A stretch of DNA of 21,257 nucleotides from Desulfobacterales bacterium (GTDB taxonomy: Bacteria; Desulfobacterota; Desulfobacteria; Desulfobacterales; UBA11574): contig JAQYVG010000020.1 of the NCBI GenBank assembly GCA_030145595.1, forward strand, positions 1 to 21,257. Reading direction: 5' to 3'. The notes beneath the pieces are model-generated. The model worked only from the letters and a program-made list of their open reading frames with translations. It was not told where the DNA came from and did not search any database. Numbering within the stretch: position 1 is the first letter of the stretch; each line of letters opens with the position of its first letter. Below, one piece after another: positions 7,535 to 14,757 of the stretch. The position numbers and the translations under genes were made by a program.

Positions 7535-7538
7535 GTTA

Positions 7539-7583
7539 AACCTCAATTGATCGCAAACAAAATGAAGAAGGTCAATTGAGGTT
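7539..7583. repeat. 12-base perfect inverted repeat
   Basis: AACCTCAATTGA (7539-7550) pairs with TCAATTGAGGTT (7572-7583) around a 21-base loop. It lies between the tRNA terminator and the rpsF promoter. It could be an operator or a second stem-loop; no T-run follows. Confidence 0.5.
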
Positions 7584-7596
7584 AAGCAAAATAATC

Positions 7597-7625
7597 TTGA
7601 CACTAAGTTTCTTATGGTGTTAATT
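7597..7625 (+). promoter_or_regulatory. Candidate rpsF operon promoter
   Basis: A perfect TTGACA (7597-7602) is followed after 17 bases by TTAATT (7620-7625), a poor -10 match. Position, about 80 bases before rpsF and just past a terminator, supports it more than the -10 does. Confidence 0.35.
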
Positions 7626-7656
7626 AAAAGTTTTCAAATAAATACCAAATAATGAT

Positions 7657-7696
7657 CCTTGCTCCGGCTCACTACTGGGGCTTTATATCCACAAGG
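7657..7696 (+). promoter_or_regulatory. Candidate S6:S18-binding mRNA leader over the rpsF ribosome site
   Basis: CCTTG (7657-7661) can pair with CAAGG (7692-7696), covering the first half of the AAGGAGG ribosome site at 7693-7699. Inside, CTCC (7662-7665) pairs with GGGG (7677-7680), leaving a CCGG around the turn. Many bacteria control this operon by the S6:S18 complex binding a leader stem with an exposed CCG; this hairpin fits in position and general form. The match is by eye only. Confidence 0.4.
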
Positions 7697-7703
7697 AGGC
7701 TGT

Positions 7704-8375
7704 ATGAGAAGATACGAAACCATTTTTATTGTCGATCCTGACCTTTCAGACGAAGAACGCTCACCCCTTTTTGAAAGATTAAAACCCCTGTTTCCTCAGT
7801 TGGACGGTTTCCTGGTTATGGTTGAAGAATGGGGAACCAAAAATCTTGCCTATGAGATCAAGAAAAAGAAACGTGGTTATTATGTTCGACTGGACTACTG
7901 CGGGACAGGACCCCTCGTAAACGAGATTGAGCGGTTTTTCCGTATTGATGATCGGATATTAAAATACATGACGGTCCTACTCGAAGAGGATGTTGACCTT
8001 GAAAGTCTGCAAGCAGAATTAGCCAAGGCTGAAACCGAAAAAGACCAGCCTGATCAAACCGAGGAAGCTGATACCGAACAAAAGACGGTTGAAGTCATGG
8101 AAGCTGATACCAAGCAAAAGACGGTTGAAGTCATGGAAGCTGATACCGAGCAAAAGACGGTTGAAGTCATGGAAGCTGATACCGAGCAAAAGACGGTTGA
8201 AGTCGTGGAACCTGATACCGAGCAAAAGACGGTTGAAGTCGTGGAAGCTGATACCGAGCAAAAGACGGTTGAAGTCATGGAAGCTGATACCGAACAAAAG
8301 CCTGTTGAAGTCGTGGAATCTGATATGGAAAACAGCGAAACAATCCAAACGGAAAGCAATAAAGAGGAGTTATAG
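7704..8375 (+). CDS. rpsF: 30S ribosomal protein S6 with repeat-extended acidic C-terminus
   Basis: Residues 1 to ~95 are a typical S6: MRRYETIFIVDPDL, the LVMVEEWGTKNLAYEIKKKKRGYYV strands, and RFFRIDDRILKYMTVL. S6 binds 16S rRNA with S18 in the small-subunit platform. Translation should start at 7704, where AAGGAGG lies at ideal spacing; an ATG at 7659 is open but lacks a site. The protein is 223 residues, against roughly 95-140 usually. The excess is a tail made of seven copies of a 12-residue unit (EADTEQKTVEVM-like, residues 121-204), then a short Glu/Ser-rich end finishing EEL. The tail is acidic and probably disordered. E. coli S6 receives C-terminal glutamates from RimK, so an acidic tail is not alien to the family, but this repeat is unusual. 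It is first gene of the rpsF-rpsR-yybS-rplI-dnaB cluster. Confidence 0.95.
   Translation: MRRYETIFIVDPDLSDEERSPLFERLKPLFPQLDGFLVMVEEWGTKNLAYEIKKKKRGYYVRLDYCGTGPLVNEIERFFRIDDRILKYMTVLLEEDVDLESLQAELAKAETEKDQPDQTEEADTEQKTVEVMEADTKQKTVEVMEADTEQKTVEVMEADTEQKTVEVVEPDTEQKTVEVVEADTEQKTVEVMEADTEQKPVEVVESDMENSETIQTESNKEEL
8064..8315 (+). repeat. Seven-copy 36-bp in-frame tandem repeat within rpsF
   Basis: Seven nearly identical 36-base units begin at 8064, 8100, 8136, 8172, 8208, 8244 and 8280, with a decayed eighth from 8316. Units differ by single bases, giving E/K, A/P, M/V and T/P changes. Because 36 is a multiple of three, the S6 frame is kept for any copy number, and the other frames also stay open, creating false reading frames on both strands. 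Confidence 0.95.
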
Positions 8376-8376
8376 T

Positions 8377-8655
8377 ATGGCCGCATACAGGCCCACAAGA
8401 CGAAGAGAAGCGGGCAACAGAAAGAAAAGAGTTTTTCATCGCCGCAAAATATGCCGTTTTTGTGCTGATACCAGCATGGTTATCAATTACAAAGATGTAA
8501 AATCTCTCCGGCATTTTACAACTGAACGTGGAAAGATTATACCCAGACGCATTTCCGGAACCTGTGCAAAACATCAGCGGTCTTTGACAAAAGCGATTAA
8601 GCGTGCCCGCACCATTGCCCTTTTGCCTTACGTGGGCACCTTTAACTATAGATGA
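8377..8655 (+). CDS. rpsR: 30S ribosomal protein S18
   Basis: A 92-residue S18 starting MAAYRPTRRR one base after the rpsF stop (TAG at 8373-8375), with GAGGAGT upstream inside the rpsF end. It carries the S18 core INYKDVKSLRHF, RGKIIPRRISGTC and HQRSLTKAIKRARTIALLPY. It contains CRFC (near 25-28) and TCAKH (near 63-67), the Cys/His set of a C-plus type S18 that can bind zinc. It pairs with S6 in the platform of the 30S subunit. The open frame extends upstream through the rpsF repeats, but only because the repeats keep every frame open. Confidence 0.96.
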   Translation: MAAYRPTRRREAGNRKKRVFHRRKICRFCADTSMVINYKDVKSLRHFTTERGKIIPRRISGTCAKHQRSLTKAIKRARTIALLPYVGTFNYR

Positions 8656-8690
8656 ACAAACTATAGGCCACTTTAAAGGAGATGTGGGTA

Positions 8691-9644
8691 GTGCCTCAAA
8701 TGGGTCAAGGGGATAGCTCAAAAGATATTCTAAGTGGTATTACAATCACAGCCATTATCTTTGCTGTTTCTGTTTACATGCCGATAATCGGTTTTATCTC
8801 TGCACTTCTTATCCCCTTGCCAACGCTTTTCTATCGATCGAAACTCGGGAGAATCACCGGGGCTGTAATACCGGTTTTGGCAACCATTCTAATGGTTGTC
8901 GTCCTTGGCGGAATATCCATCGACATCCTGTTCTTTTTTGAACTGCTGCTGCTCGGTTATATCTTAAGTGAACTTTTTGAGATGGACCTTTCCGTTGAAA
9001 AAACTATACTGTATGCTTGCAGTTCCGTATTGCTTACAGGGATCGTTTGCCTGCTCTTTTACAGTAAAATCGCCGATATCGGGGTTATCGCTCTTGTATC
9101 GGAATATGTTGCCAAAAACCTGGAGCTTACCTTATCACTATACGAGAATATGGGAGTTTCAGAAGAAACCATTGACAAGATTTCAGCTTCAATGGAAAAT
9201 ATTCAGTATGTGCTGATACGAATCATCCCTGCAGTTGTGACAGCATCAATCTTTTTTGTATCTTGGACCTGTCTGCTGCTTGCAAAACCGATGCTAAAAA
9301 GCAGGAAGCTTTTTTACCCCGCGTTTGGCACTCTGAACTTATGGAAAGCGCCTGAATTTCTAATTTGGGGCCTGATTGGGTCAGGGGTTTTGCTGATTCT
9401 GCCCCATAAAAGCTTTAAGGTCGTCGGTTTAAACGGACTGCTTATCCTGATGACCATTTATTTTTTCCAGGGTATAGCCATTGTATCATTTTATTTTGAA
9501 AAAAAACAATTCCCGCGGATGCTCAGATTGTTTGCATACAGCCTGATCGCCCTGCAGCAGGTGGTGCTGCTGATTGTTATTGGATTTGGAATCTTTGATA
9601 TGTGGCTGGATTTTAGGAAATTAAAGATAAACAAAGAAAACTAG
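8691..9644 (+). CDS. yybS: YybS/DUF2232 family membrane protein
   Basis: A hydrophobic protein of about 317 residues with roughly eight membrane helices (for example near 15-45, 55-75, 78-95, 110-128, 185-205, 225-245, 250-270 and 285-305) and a basic C-terminal tail. Family and position, between rpsR and rplI, match YybS/DUF2232, known from this operon in Firmicutes and deltaproteobacteria. The fold resembles ECF-type S-components, but no substrate is established. A GTG start at 8691 is preferred because GGAG at 8678-8681 is nine bases upstream; the ATG at 8682 touches that GGAG and is an unlikely start. Confidence 0.75.
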   Translation: MPQMGQGDSSKDILSGITITAIIFAVSVYMPIIGFISALLIPLPTLFYRSKLGRITGAVIPVLATILMVVVLGGISIDILFFFELLLLGYILSELFEMDLSVEKTILYACSSVLLTGIVCLLFYSKIADIGVIALVSEYVAKNLELTLSLYENMGVSEETIDKISASMENIQYVLIRIIPAVVTASIFFVSWTCLLLAKPMLKSRKLFYPAFGTLNLWKAPEFLIWGLIGSGVLLILPHKSFKVVGLNGLLILMTIYFFQGIAIVSFYFEKKQFPRMLRLFAYSLIALQQVVLLIVIGFGIFDMWLDFRKLKINKEN

Positions 9645-9674
9645 CTCCTGTTTTGCATTGTGTTTGAAGCAGAA

Positions 9675-9716
9675 TTGATGATCTTTCAAAAAGTCACGAA
9701 TTCAACCATATATGCC
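9675..9716 (+). repeat. Short dispersed repeat, copy before rplI
   Basis: TTGATGATCT, then AAA..GTCACGAATTCAACC, ATA.ATG.CT matches 17952-17994 over about 43 bases with a few differences; TCACGAATTCAAC is identical in both. It lies in the yybS-rplI gap. A third, partial and inverted relative is at about 18100-18117. Confidence 0.55.
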
Positions 9717-9753
9717 TGAGGTAATTAGGAATGTTCTTTAGAGGAGGACAATG

Positions 9754-10200
9754 ATGAAAGTGATTTTAACAGAAACCATAGAATCGTTAGGTATCATCGG
9801 TAGTGAAGTCACCGTAGCCGCCGGTTATGCCCGCAATTTTCTTATGCCCCAGAAAAAAGCTGTGCCGGCTACGCCGCAAAATCGAAAAATGCTGGAGCAG
9901 GAAAAGGCCAAATTCGAAGTACAAATTGCCAAAGAAAAAGGGTTGGCCGAAGAGATGGCCAAAAGACTTGAAGGTGTTGTATGTAGAATCAATGCTAAAG
10001 TTAGTGAAGAAGACCGCCTTTATGGCTCGGTATCCGCCCGCGATATTGCCGATGCACTGGCAAGCCAGGACATTATAATCAATAAAAGGATGGTTTTGCT
10101 GCACGAACCGATTAAAGCCATCGGAACTTTTAAAGTACCGATCCGTGTTTACAAGGAAGTTGAACCGGAAATTATCGTTGAAGTAATGCCCGAAGTATAA
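9754..10200 (+). CDS. rplI: 50S ribosomal protein L9
   Basis: A 148-residue L9 with both domains. The N-terminal rRNA-binding part has MKVILTETIESLG and the GYARNFLMP signature, followed by the long connecting helix (about 45-75, rich in K, E and A), then the C-terminal domain with EDRLYGSVSARDIADAL and a V-rich end. Two ATGs are adjacent; the second (9754) is chosen because GGAGG is six bases upstream and it gives the normal MKVIL start. L9 sits near the L1 stalk base and helps keep frame and spacing between ribosomes. It is followed 45 bases later by dnaB, as in many bacteria. Confidence 0.96.
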   Translation: MKVILTETIESLGIIGSEVTVAAGYARNFLMPQKKAVPATPQNRKMLEQEKAKFEVQIAKEKGLAEEMAKRLEGVVCRINAKVSEEDRLYGSVSARDIADALASQDIIINKRMVLLHEPIKAIGTFKVPIRVYKEVEPEIIVEVMPEV

Positions 10201-10245
10201 AGAATTCTGGCCCATAGGACCAGGTTTTTCAGGACTAAATAAATA

Positions 10246-11577
10246 ATGGCCCATCTTCCACCCCAGAACCTTGAGGCCGAGGAATCTATCCTCAGTGCCG
10301 TCCTGATCGACAACGATACACTGCTGGACGTGCTTGAAGTCCTTGCCCCTGAGGACTTCTATAAATCAGCTCACCAAAAAATCTTTGCCGCTGTCGCCGA
10401 ACTCTTTAGCAGAAGCGAACCTGTCGACCTTGTGACCCTGTCCAATATTTTAAGAGCACAGAACCGGCTCGAAGAAATCGGCGGAGCGACTTATCTTGCC
10501 AGGCTTGTAGATACCGTCCCGCTTGCTGTAAATGCTCAGCATTATGCCAAAATCGTCCACGACAAGGCCTGTTTGAGACGTTTGATTGAAAAATCGAATA
10601 AAATTGCCCGGCGCTGCTTTGAAGACAGCGATGATGTCGATAACATTATTGACTTTGCTGAGAGCTCTATTTTTGAAATTTCGGAAAACAAGATCAAACC
10701 GTCATTTTACCATATCGGAAAAATTATAGAAGGCAATATTGACGCCCTTGAAGAACGTCAGGGAAGCAAAGCCCTGGTTACCGGCGTCGCCACCGGTTTT
10801 ACTAAAATCGACGAGCTGACCGCAGGATTCCAGCAATCAGATCTCATCATCCTTGCCGGGCGTCCGGGCATGGGGAAAACAGCTTTTGCCCTCAATATTG
10901 CCCAGCACGCCGCTGTTGATACTAACATTCCGGTTGCCTTATTCTCGCTGGAGATGTCCAAGGAACAGCTCTCCATGCGCATGCTCAGCAGCGAGGCTCA
11001 AATCGATTCAGCCAAGATGAGAAGGGGCTTTATATCTCAGAACGACTGGATGAAAATTACCGATGCCGCCGGTGTACTGGCTGAAGCACCGATCTTTATT
11101 GACGATTCCCCCGATATTACGGCCCTGGAAATCAGAACCAAGTCGCGCAGGCTGAAAATGGATCAAAACATAGGCATGGTCATCGTCGACTACATCCAGC
11201 TCATGAAGGGCTCTGCTTCAGCCGAGCGCAGAGACCTTGAAATTTCGGAAATATCCAGATCATTAAAAGCCTTGGCCAAAGAACTTTCTATCCCGGTAGT
11301 AGCGCTATCCCAGTTGAACAGGGAGTTGGAAAAACGCAGTGACAAGCGACCACAGCTTTCGGACTTGCGGGAATCCGGGGCTCTTGAACAGGATGCCGAT
11401 GTGGTTGCCTTCATTTACAGAGACGAACTGTATAACAAAGATGAAAATAACCCTAAAAAGGGTACAGCAGAGGTCATTATCGCTAAACAGCGCAACGGAC
11501 CTACAGGATTTGCGCCGTTAAAATTTTGGGATGCCTATACGCGATTTGGAGATCTCAGTCCCCAAGATTATCCTTAA
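10246..11577 (+). CDS. dnaB: Replicative DNA helicase DnaB
   Basis: A 443-residue hexameric helicase that unwinds DNA 5'-3' at the replication fork. The N-terminal domain covers about 1-100 (NLEAEESILSAVL, DFYKSAHQKIF, YLARLVDTVP) and has the normal linker. The RecA-like C-terminal domain has Walker A GRPGMGKT (205-212), the LFSLEMS stretch, Walker B VIVDYIQLM (312-320), SQLNRELEKR, and SDLRESGALEQDAD. There is no intein. Only a weak AGGA precedes the ATG. It is the last gene of the ribosomal-protein cluster; a repeat and a MITE follow. Confidence 0.96.
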   Translation: MAHLPPQNLEAEESILSAVLIDNDTLLDVLEVLAPEDFYKSAHQKIFAAVAELFSRSEPVDLVTLSNILRAQNRLEEIGGATYLARLVDTVPLAVNAQHYAKIVHDKACLRRLIEKSNKIARRCFEDSDDVDNIIDFAESSIFEISENKIKPSFYHIGKIIEGNIDALEERQGSKALVTGVATGFTKIDELTAGFQQSDLIILAGRPGMGKTAFALNIAQHAAVDTNIPVALFSLEMSKEQLSMRMLSSEAQIDSAKMRRGFISQNDWMKITDAAGVLAEAPIFIDDSPDITALEIRTKSRRLKMDQNIGMVIVDYIQLMKGSASAERRDLEISEISRSLKALAKELSIPVVALSQLNRELEKRSDKRPQLSDLRESGALEQDADVVAFIYRDELYNKDENNPKKGTAEVIIAKQRNGPTGFAPLKFWDAYTRFGDLSPQDYP

Positions 11578-11650
11578 CCGTTCAAGGGTTCAAAGGTTCA
11601 TCATATAAAAACAGCGTTGAATTCCACCAGTGGCGGGAAACCTGTGAACG
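11578..11650. repeat. GTTCA-type repeat after dnaB
   Basis: It begins CGTTCAAGGGTTCAAAGG and ends AACCTGTGAACG, the latter identical to 4973-4984. The ends form an imperfect inverted pair. It starts at the dnaB stop, and the MITE target site adjoins its right edge. It may form an end-of-operon stem, though no T-run follows. Confidence 0.55.
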
Positions 11651-11660
11651 CCTAAAAATG

Positions 11661-11924
11661 TAACTTCTCAATAACTTCTGGAGCCCATTGGTGATAAAAT
11701 ATAAAAGGTCTGGCTGTTTGAACGTGTTAGTGAGCTTTAAGAAAAAACAGCATATAAGACAACTATTGTTACCAACATATGAGTTAGTGTCTAAATAGCT
11801 GTTATTAAATGCTTGGACCCTGTTTTTCTTTAGGCTCACTTGCATGTGAGTTCCAGACATTTTATATTTTATTATCAGTGGGCGGATTTTATTGTTTGAT
11901 TTGCCAGAACTTATTGAGAAGTTA
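11661..11924. mobile_element. MITE-like non-coding insertion (264 bp) with 10-bp target duplication
   Basis: The ends are 21-base inverted repeats (11661-11681 and 11904-11924) with one mismatch; both begin TAACTTCTCAATAA read inwards. CCTAAAAATG flanks the element directly on both sides (11651-11660 and 11925-11934), a perfect 10-base target duplication. Inside, the arms continue as a long imperfect hairpin (ATAAAATATAAAA, GTCTGG, GTGAGC, AAGAAAAA(A)CAG each matched by its complement), with about 18 extra bases in the right arm. There is no transposase and no credible reading frame. This is a non-autonomous element mobilised in trans by a transposase elsewhere; the duplication length would suit several IS4-related groups, but I cannot assign it. 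Confidence 0.9.
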
Positions 11925-11949
11925 CCTAAAAATGTTTTAACTTGCCTGT

Positions 11950-13572
11950 ATGAAAAGACTTTTCGGGAATACCACCGGATTCAAGGCCAATCAGATCCGC
12001 CGCCTTGAAAAGCTTTACCGCCGCCGCATTCCGCCGGAATTTTTGATCACATTTGAGCTCGCGCGTGAAATCAGCCTGCTCTCTTATGAAATTCGCCGTC
12101 AAATCGGCCTCCTAATCAACCGTGCGGGCAGAATTGCCTATGTTATTGTCGGAGACCAACAAAAGATTATAATCCCGGACACCAGTGAATATCGCGTCGC
12201 TCCGGGACGGCTGAAGGGACTCAGATGTGTCCACACTCACCTTAGTGATGAAGCTTTGACGAGAGACGATCTTACCGATCTTGCCCTTCTGAGACTCGAC
12301 CTGATGGCTGCAATCACCATGACCGCCCAAGGGCATCTGCATCGGGTGCATGCGGGGCATATCCTACCTAAAAGCTCTCCTGGAAAGTCTTTTGAGATTT
12401 TAAAACCTTTGCAACCCCACCAGCTTGATATTGCGTGCCTGGAACTTATCCATTCTCTAGAAACGGAATTAGCCCATGTAAAATCATCGTATGAAGCCAA
12501 TCAGGACAAAGAAAGGGCGCTCCTTGTCAGTGTTACCTCAGCGCCTAAAGACATTGCCATGGATTCTTTGGCAGAACTTAAAGAGCTTGCTGCAACCAGC
12601 TATATAGATGTTATCGGAACCATGCTGCAGCAGCGCAAAAAATTAAATGCCAGATTTCTTATGGGTATTGGAAAACTTCAAGACCTGACCATCATGGCGC
12701 TTCAGACAGGAGCAACACTGATCATCTTAGATCAGGAATTAAACCCGTCACAAATCCGATCCATTACGGATCAGATAGACTTTAAAGTTATTGACCGAAC
12801 ACAATTGATCCTCGATATTTTTGCGCAACAGGCTCAAACCAGGGAAGGAAAGCTTCAGGTTGAACTTGCCCAGCTGAAGTATTTGCTGCCGCGCCTGATT
12901 GCAAAAAATACAGCCATGTCACGTTTGACAGGTGGTATCGGCGGGCGCGGGCCGGGAGAAACCAAACTGGAAATAAATCGCCGGCGGGTACGCGATCGAA
13001 TTACACGTTTGGAAAAAGAACTGGTCCTTGTAGTTAAACAGCGCCTGCAGCAAAAGGCGCGGCGAAGCAAAAGGAATTTGACCGTTATTTCCATAATCGG
13101 ATATACCAATGCCGGCAAATCGACACTTTTGAATACCTTAACAAAGAGCAATGTCAAAGCGGAAAGCCGACTGTTTGCCACCTTAGACCCTGCGAGCCGA
13201 CGCCTTAGATTTCCCAAAGATATTGAGGTTATAATTACGGATACCGTTGGATTTATCAAAAACCTTCCCAAGGATCTGTTGACGGCATTCCGCGCCACCT
13301 TAGAGGAGCTTGAAAGTGCCGATCTGCTTCTGCATGTTATCGATATCAGCAATCCCCGTTACCAACAGCAGATTGAATCTGTTGAAAAAATACTTGCCGA
13401 ACTTAATCTGGACAAAGTTGACACCATCCGGGTCCTAAACAAAACGGATCTTGTTGACGATGAAACCGTTAACAGGCTTAGCAAAACCCTCGGCGGAACC
13501 GCTGTCAGCGCCAAGGCTAAATCGACTTTGATGCCTTTGATAGAAAGGATGGAGAAGGTGATATGGGGTTGA
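11950..13572 (+). CDS. hflX: Ribosome-associated GTPase HflX (long form)
   Basis: HflX binds the 50S subunit and splits or rescues stalled ribosomes. The GTPase motifs are complete: G1 GYTNAGKST (384-392), G2 TLDP (411-414), G3 DTVG (431-434), G4 NKTD (497-500), G5 SAK (520-522). Before them are the HflX-specific domain (about 190-340) ending GGIGGRGPGETKLE, and a helical part (about 340-375). The protein is 540 residues against about 430 in E. coli; the excess is an N-terminal domain (1-~175) containing the conserved-looking VHTHLSDEALTRDDLTDLALL. Similar long forms are known to me from other deltaproteobacteria. No clear ribosome site precedes the ATG, and the MITE ends 25 bases upstream, so its original leader was displaced. 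Confidence 0.93.
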   Translation: MKRLFGNTTGFKANQIRRLEKLYRRRIPPEFLITFELAREISLLSYEIRRQIGLLINRAGRIAYVIVGDQQKIIIPDTSEYRVAPGRLKGLRCVHTHLSDEALTRDDLTDLALLRLDLMAAITMTAQGHLHRVHAGHILPKSSPGKSFEILKPLQPHQLDIACLELIHSLETELAHVKSSYEANQDKERALLVSVTSAPKDIAMDSLAELKELAATSYIDVIGTMLQQRKKLNARFLMGIGKLQDLTIMALQTGATLIILDQELNPSQIRSITDQIDFKVIDRTQLILDIFAQQAQTREGKLQVELAQLKYLLPRLIAKNTAMSRLTGGIGGRGPGETKLEINRRRVRDRITRLEKELVLVVKQRLQQKARRSKRNLTVISIIGYTNAGKSTLLNTLTKSNVKAESRLFATLDPASRRLRFPKDIEVIITDTVGFIKNLPKDLLTAFRATLEELESADLLLHVIDISNPRYQQQIESVEKILAELNLDKVDTIRVLNKTDLVDDETVNRLSKTLGGTAVSAKAKSTLMPLIERMEKVIWG

Positions 13573-13608
13573 CATACGGAGCAAACAAGATATAAAGATG
13601 AACTTCTT

Positions 13609-14397
13609 ATGGATTTAGAACCCTTAAAACGTATCGGCATCGCCGCTGCTTTCAAAGCTGGAAGCGTGCTGCGTTCTCATTACGGTAAAATTGTCAGCAT
13701 CAGCAAAAAAGGCGCCATTGACCTTGTCACCGAAGCCGATACCAGCTCAGAAAAGATAATTATCCAGACCATCCGGAAAGCATTTCCGGATCATGCTATT
13801 CTGGCAGAAGAAAGTGGTTTGAGTCCGGGAAAAGCCGACCACATGTGGATTGTCGATCCTCTTGACGGCACCACAAACTTTACGCACGGGCTTGACATGT
13901 TCTCGATTTCCATAGCCTATGCCTTTAAGCAAGAAATAGTTGTCGGCATTGTTTTGTGCCCGGCAACCAACGAAATTTTCACCGCGATGAAAAACAAAGG
14001 GGCTGATCTCAATGGGCGCTCGCTGAAAGTCTCAAACTCTAAAACAGTTTCGGAAAGCTTGCTGGTAACCGGTTTTCCATATAACGTTAAAGAAATATTA
14101 AATCCTGCAATAAACCGCTTTTCGAATTGCCTGGAAGCATCACAGGGTGTGCGAAGACTGGGTTCAGCCGCAATTGACCTCTGCTACGTTGCCTGCGGGC
14201 GTTTTGAAGGATTCTGGGAACAGAACCTTAAGCCTTGGGACACGGCTGCCGGTGATCTGATTGCCAGAGAAGCAGGAGCAGCCGTCACAGATTTTTTAAA
14301 CAACCCTTTTACAATTGATAAAACTGAAATCCTGGCAACCAACGGCAAAATTCACACGGAAATGCTTGGATTGTTAAACCTAAAGGACGCAGCATGA
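13609..14397 (+). CDS. suhB: Inositol-1-monophosphatase family phosphatase
   Basis: A 262-residue member of the Mg2+-dependent, Li+-sensitive phosphatase family. Metal ligands are visible: E42 in TEAD, the E67-E68 pair in LAEESG, the WIVDPLDGTTNF signature (80-91) and PWDTAAG (209-215). GSAAIDLCYVACGRFEGFWE is also typical. It probably hydrolyses inositol phosphates or related sugar phosphates; SuhB of E. coli additionally works in rRNA antitermination, which cannot be judged here. It lies 36 bases after hflX and its stop overlaps the next small gene as ATGA. The ribosome site is weak. Confidence 0.9.
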   Translation: MDLEPLKRIGIAAAFKAGSVLRSHYGKIVSISKKGAIDLVTEADTSSEKIIIQTIRKAFPDHAILAEESGLSPGKADHMWIVDPLDGTTNFTHGLDMFSISIAYAFKQEIVVGIVLCPATNEIFTAMKNKGADLNGRSLKVSNSKTVSESLLVTGFPYNVKEILNPAINRFSNCLEASQGVRRLGSAAIDLCYVACGRFEGFWEQNLKPWDTAAGDLIAREAGAAVTDFLNNPFTIDKTEILATNGKIHTEMLGLLNLKDAA

Positions 14398-14591
14398 AAA
14401 AAGAGTTTTTCGATAAAACTTCTTTTGATGATCATCTGGGGTGTTTCGGTAATTTTAAAATCGAGGATCCTATCTGTAAAAAGTTCTGCGCTTTAAGTTT
14501 GCGTTGTGCTATAGATCGTGATCGGGACATCAGACTGGAGCTTATAGAAGACCTGATGGCTTCTGAAGATATGTTAGTTAAAATACAATAA
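14394..14591 (+). CDS. Small Cys-containing hypothetical protein
   Basis: A 65-residue protein I do not recognise. It has four Cys: C17 in LGCFGNF, then C28, C32 and C38 in the pattern C-x3-C-x5-C within DPICKKFCALSLRC. That arrangement suggests a small metal or iron-sulfur site, but none is proven. The remainder is charged, with a helical C-terminal half (RDIRLELIEDLMASEDML). Its ATG overlaps the suhB stop (ATGA), so translation is probably coupled. This coupling and the ordered Cys spacing support a real gene despite its size. It ends in the gap before a convergent gene. Confidence 0.65.
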   Translation: MKKEFFDKTSFDDHLGCFGNFKIEDPICKKFCALSLRCAIDRDRDIRLELIEDLMASEDMLVKIQ

Positions 14592-14623
14592 CTTTAATCC
14601 CAACCCGGACAAACCGGAAAAAA

Positions 14624-14736
14624 TAGCCACAAAGGCACCAAGACACAAATATCAGTGATCAGTAATCAGTTTTCCTTACTGATCACTTCTCACTGATGAC
14701 TGCTCACTCTTGATTGCCTTGGTGTCTTAGTGGCTA
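14624..14736. repeat. Dispersed palindromic repeat, copy 2
   Basis: The ends TAGCCACAAAGGCACCAAG (14624 on) and CCTTGGTGTCTTAGTGGCTA (to about 14736) form an inverted pair. Inside, AGTGATCAGTAA pairs with TTACTGATCACT. The segment 14625-14709 matches the minus strand of 3026-3124. Like that copy it lies between convergent genes. No gene is present in 14592-14757. Confidence 0.75.
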
Positions 14737-14757
14737 AAATATTTTGTTAGATAGGTA

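Noticed and set aside
8064..8315. Regular 36-base repeats resembling a CRISPR array
   Set aside because: Units are contiguous with no spacers, are in frame with S6, and no cas genes are nearby.
8089..8376. Open frame upstream of rpsR, and long open frames on the minus strand over the same interval
   Set aside because: A repeat unit divisible by three keeps all frames open; the translations are simple repeats, and only the S6 frame continues a known protein.
11582..11860. Minus-strand open frame of 92 codons after dnaB
   Set aside because: It runs through the GTTCA repeat and the left part of the MITE, with no ribosome site or family resemblance.
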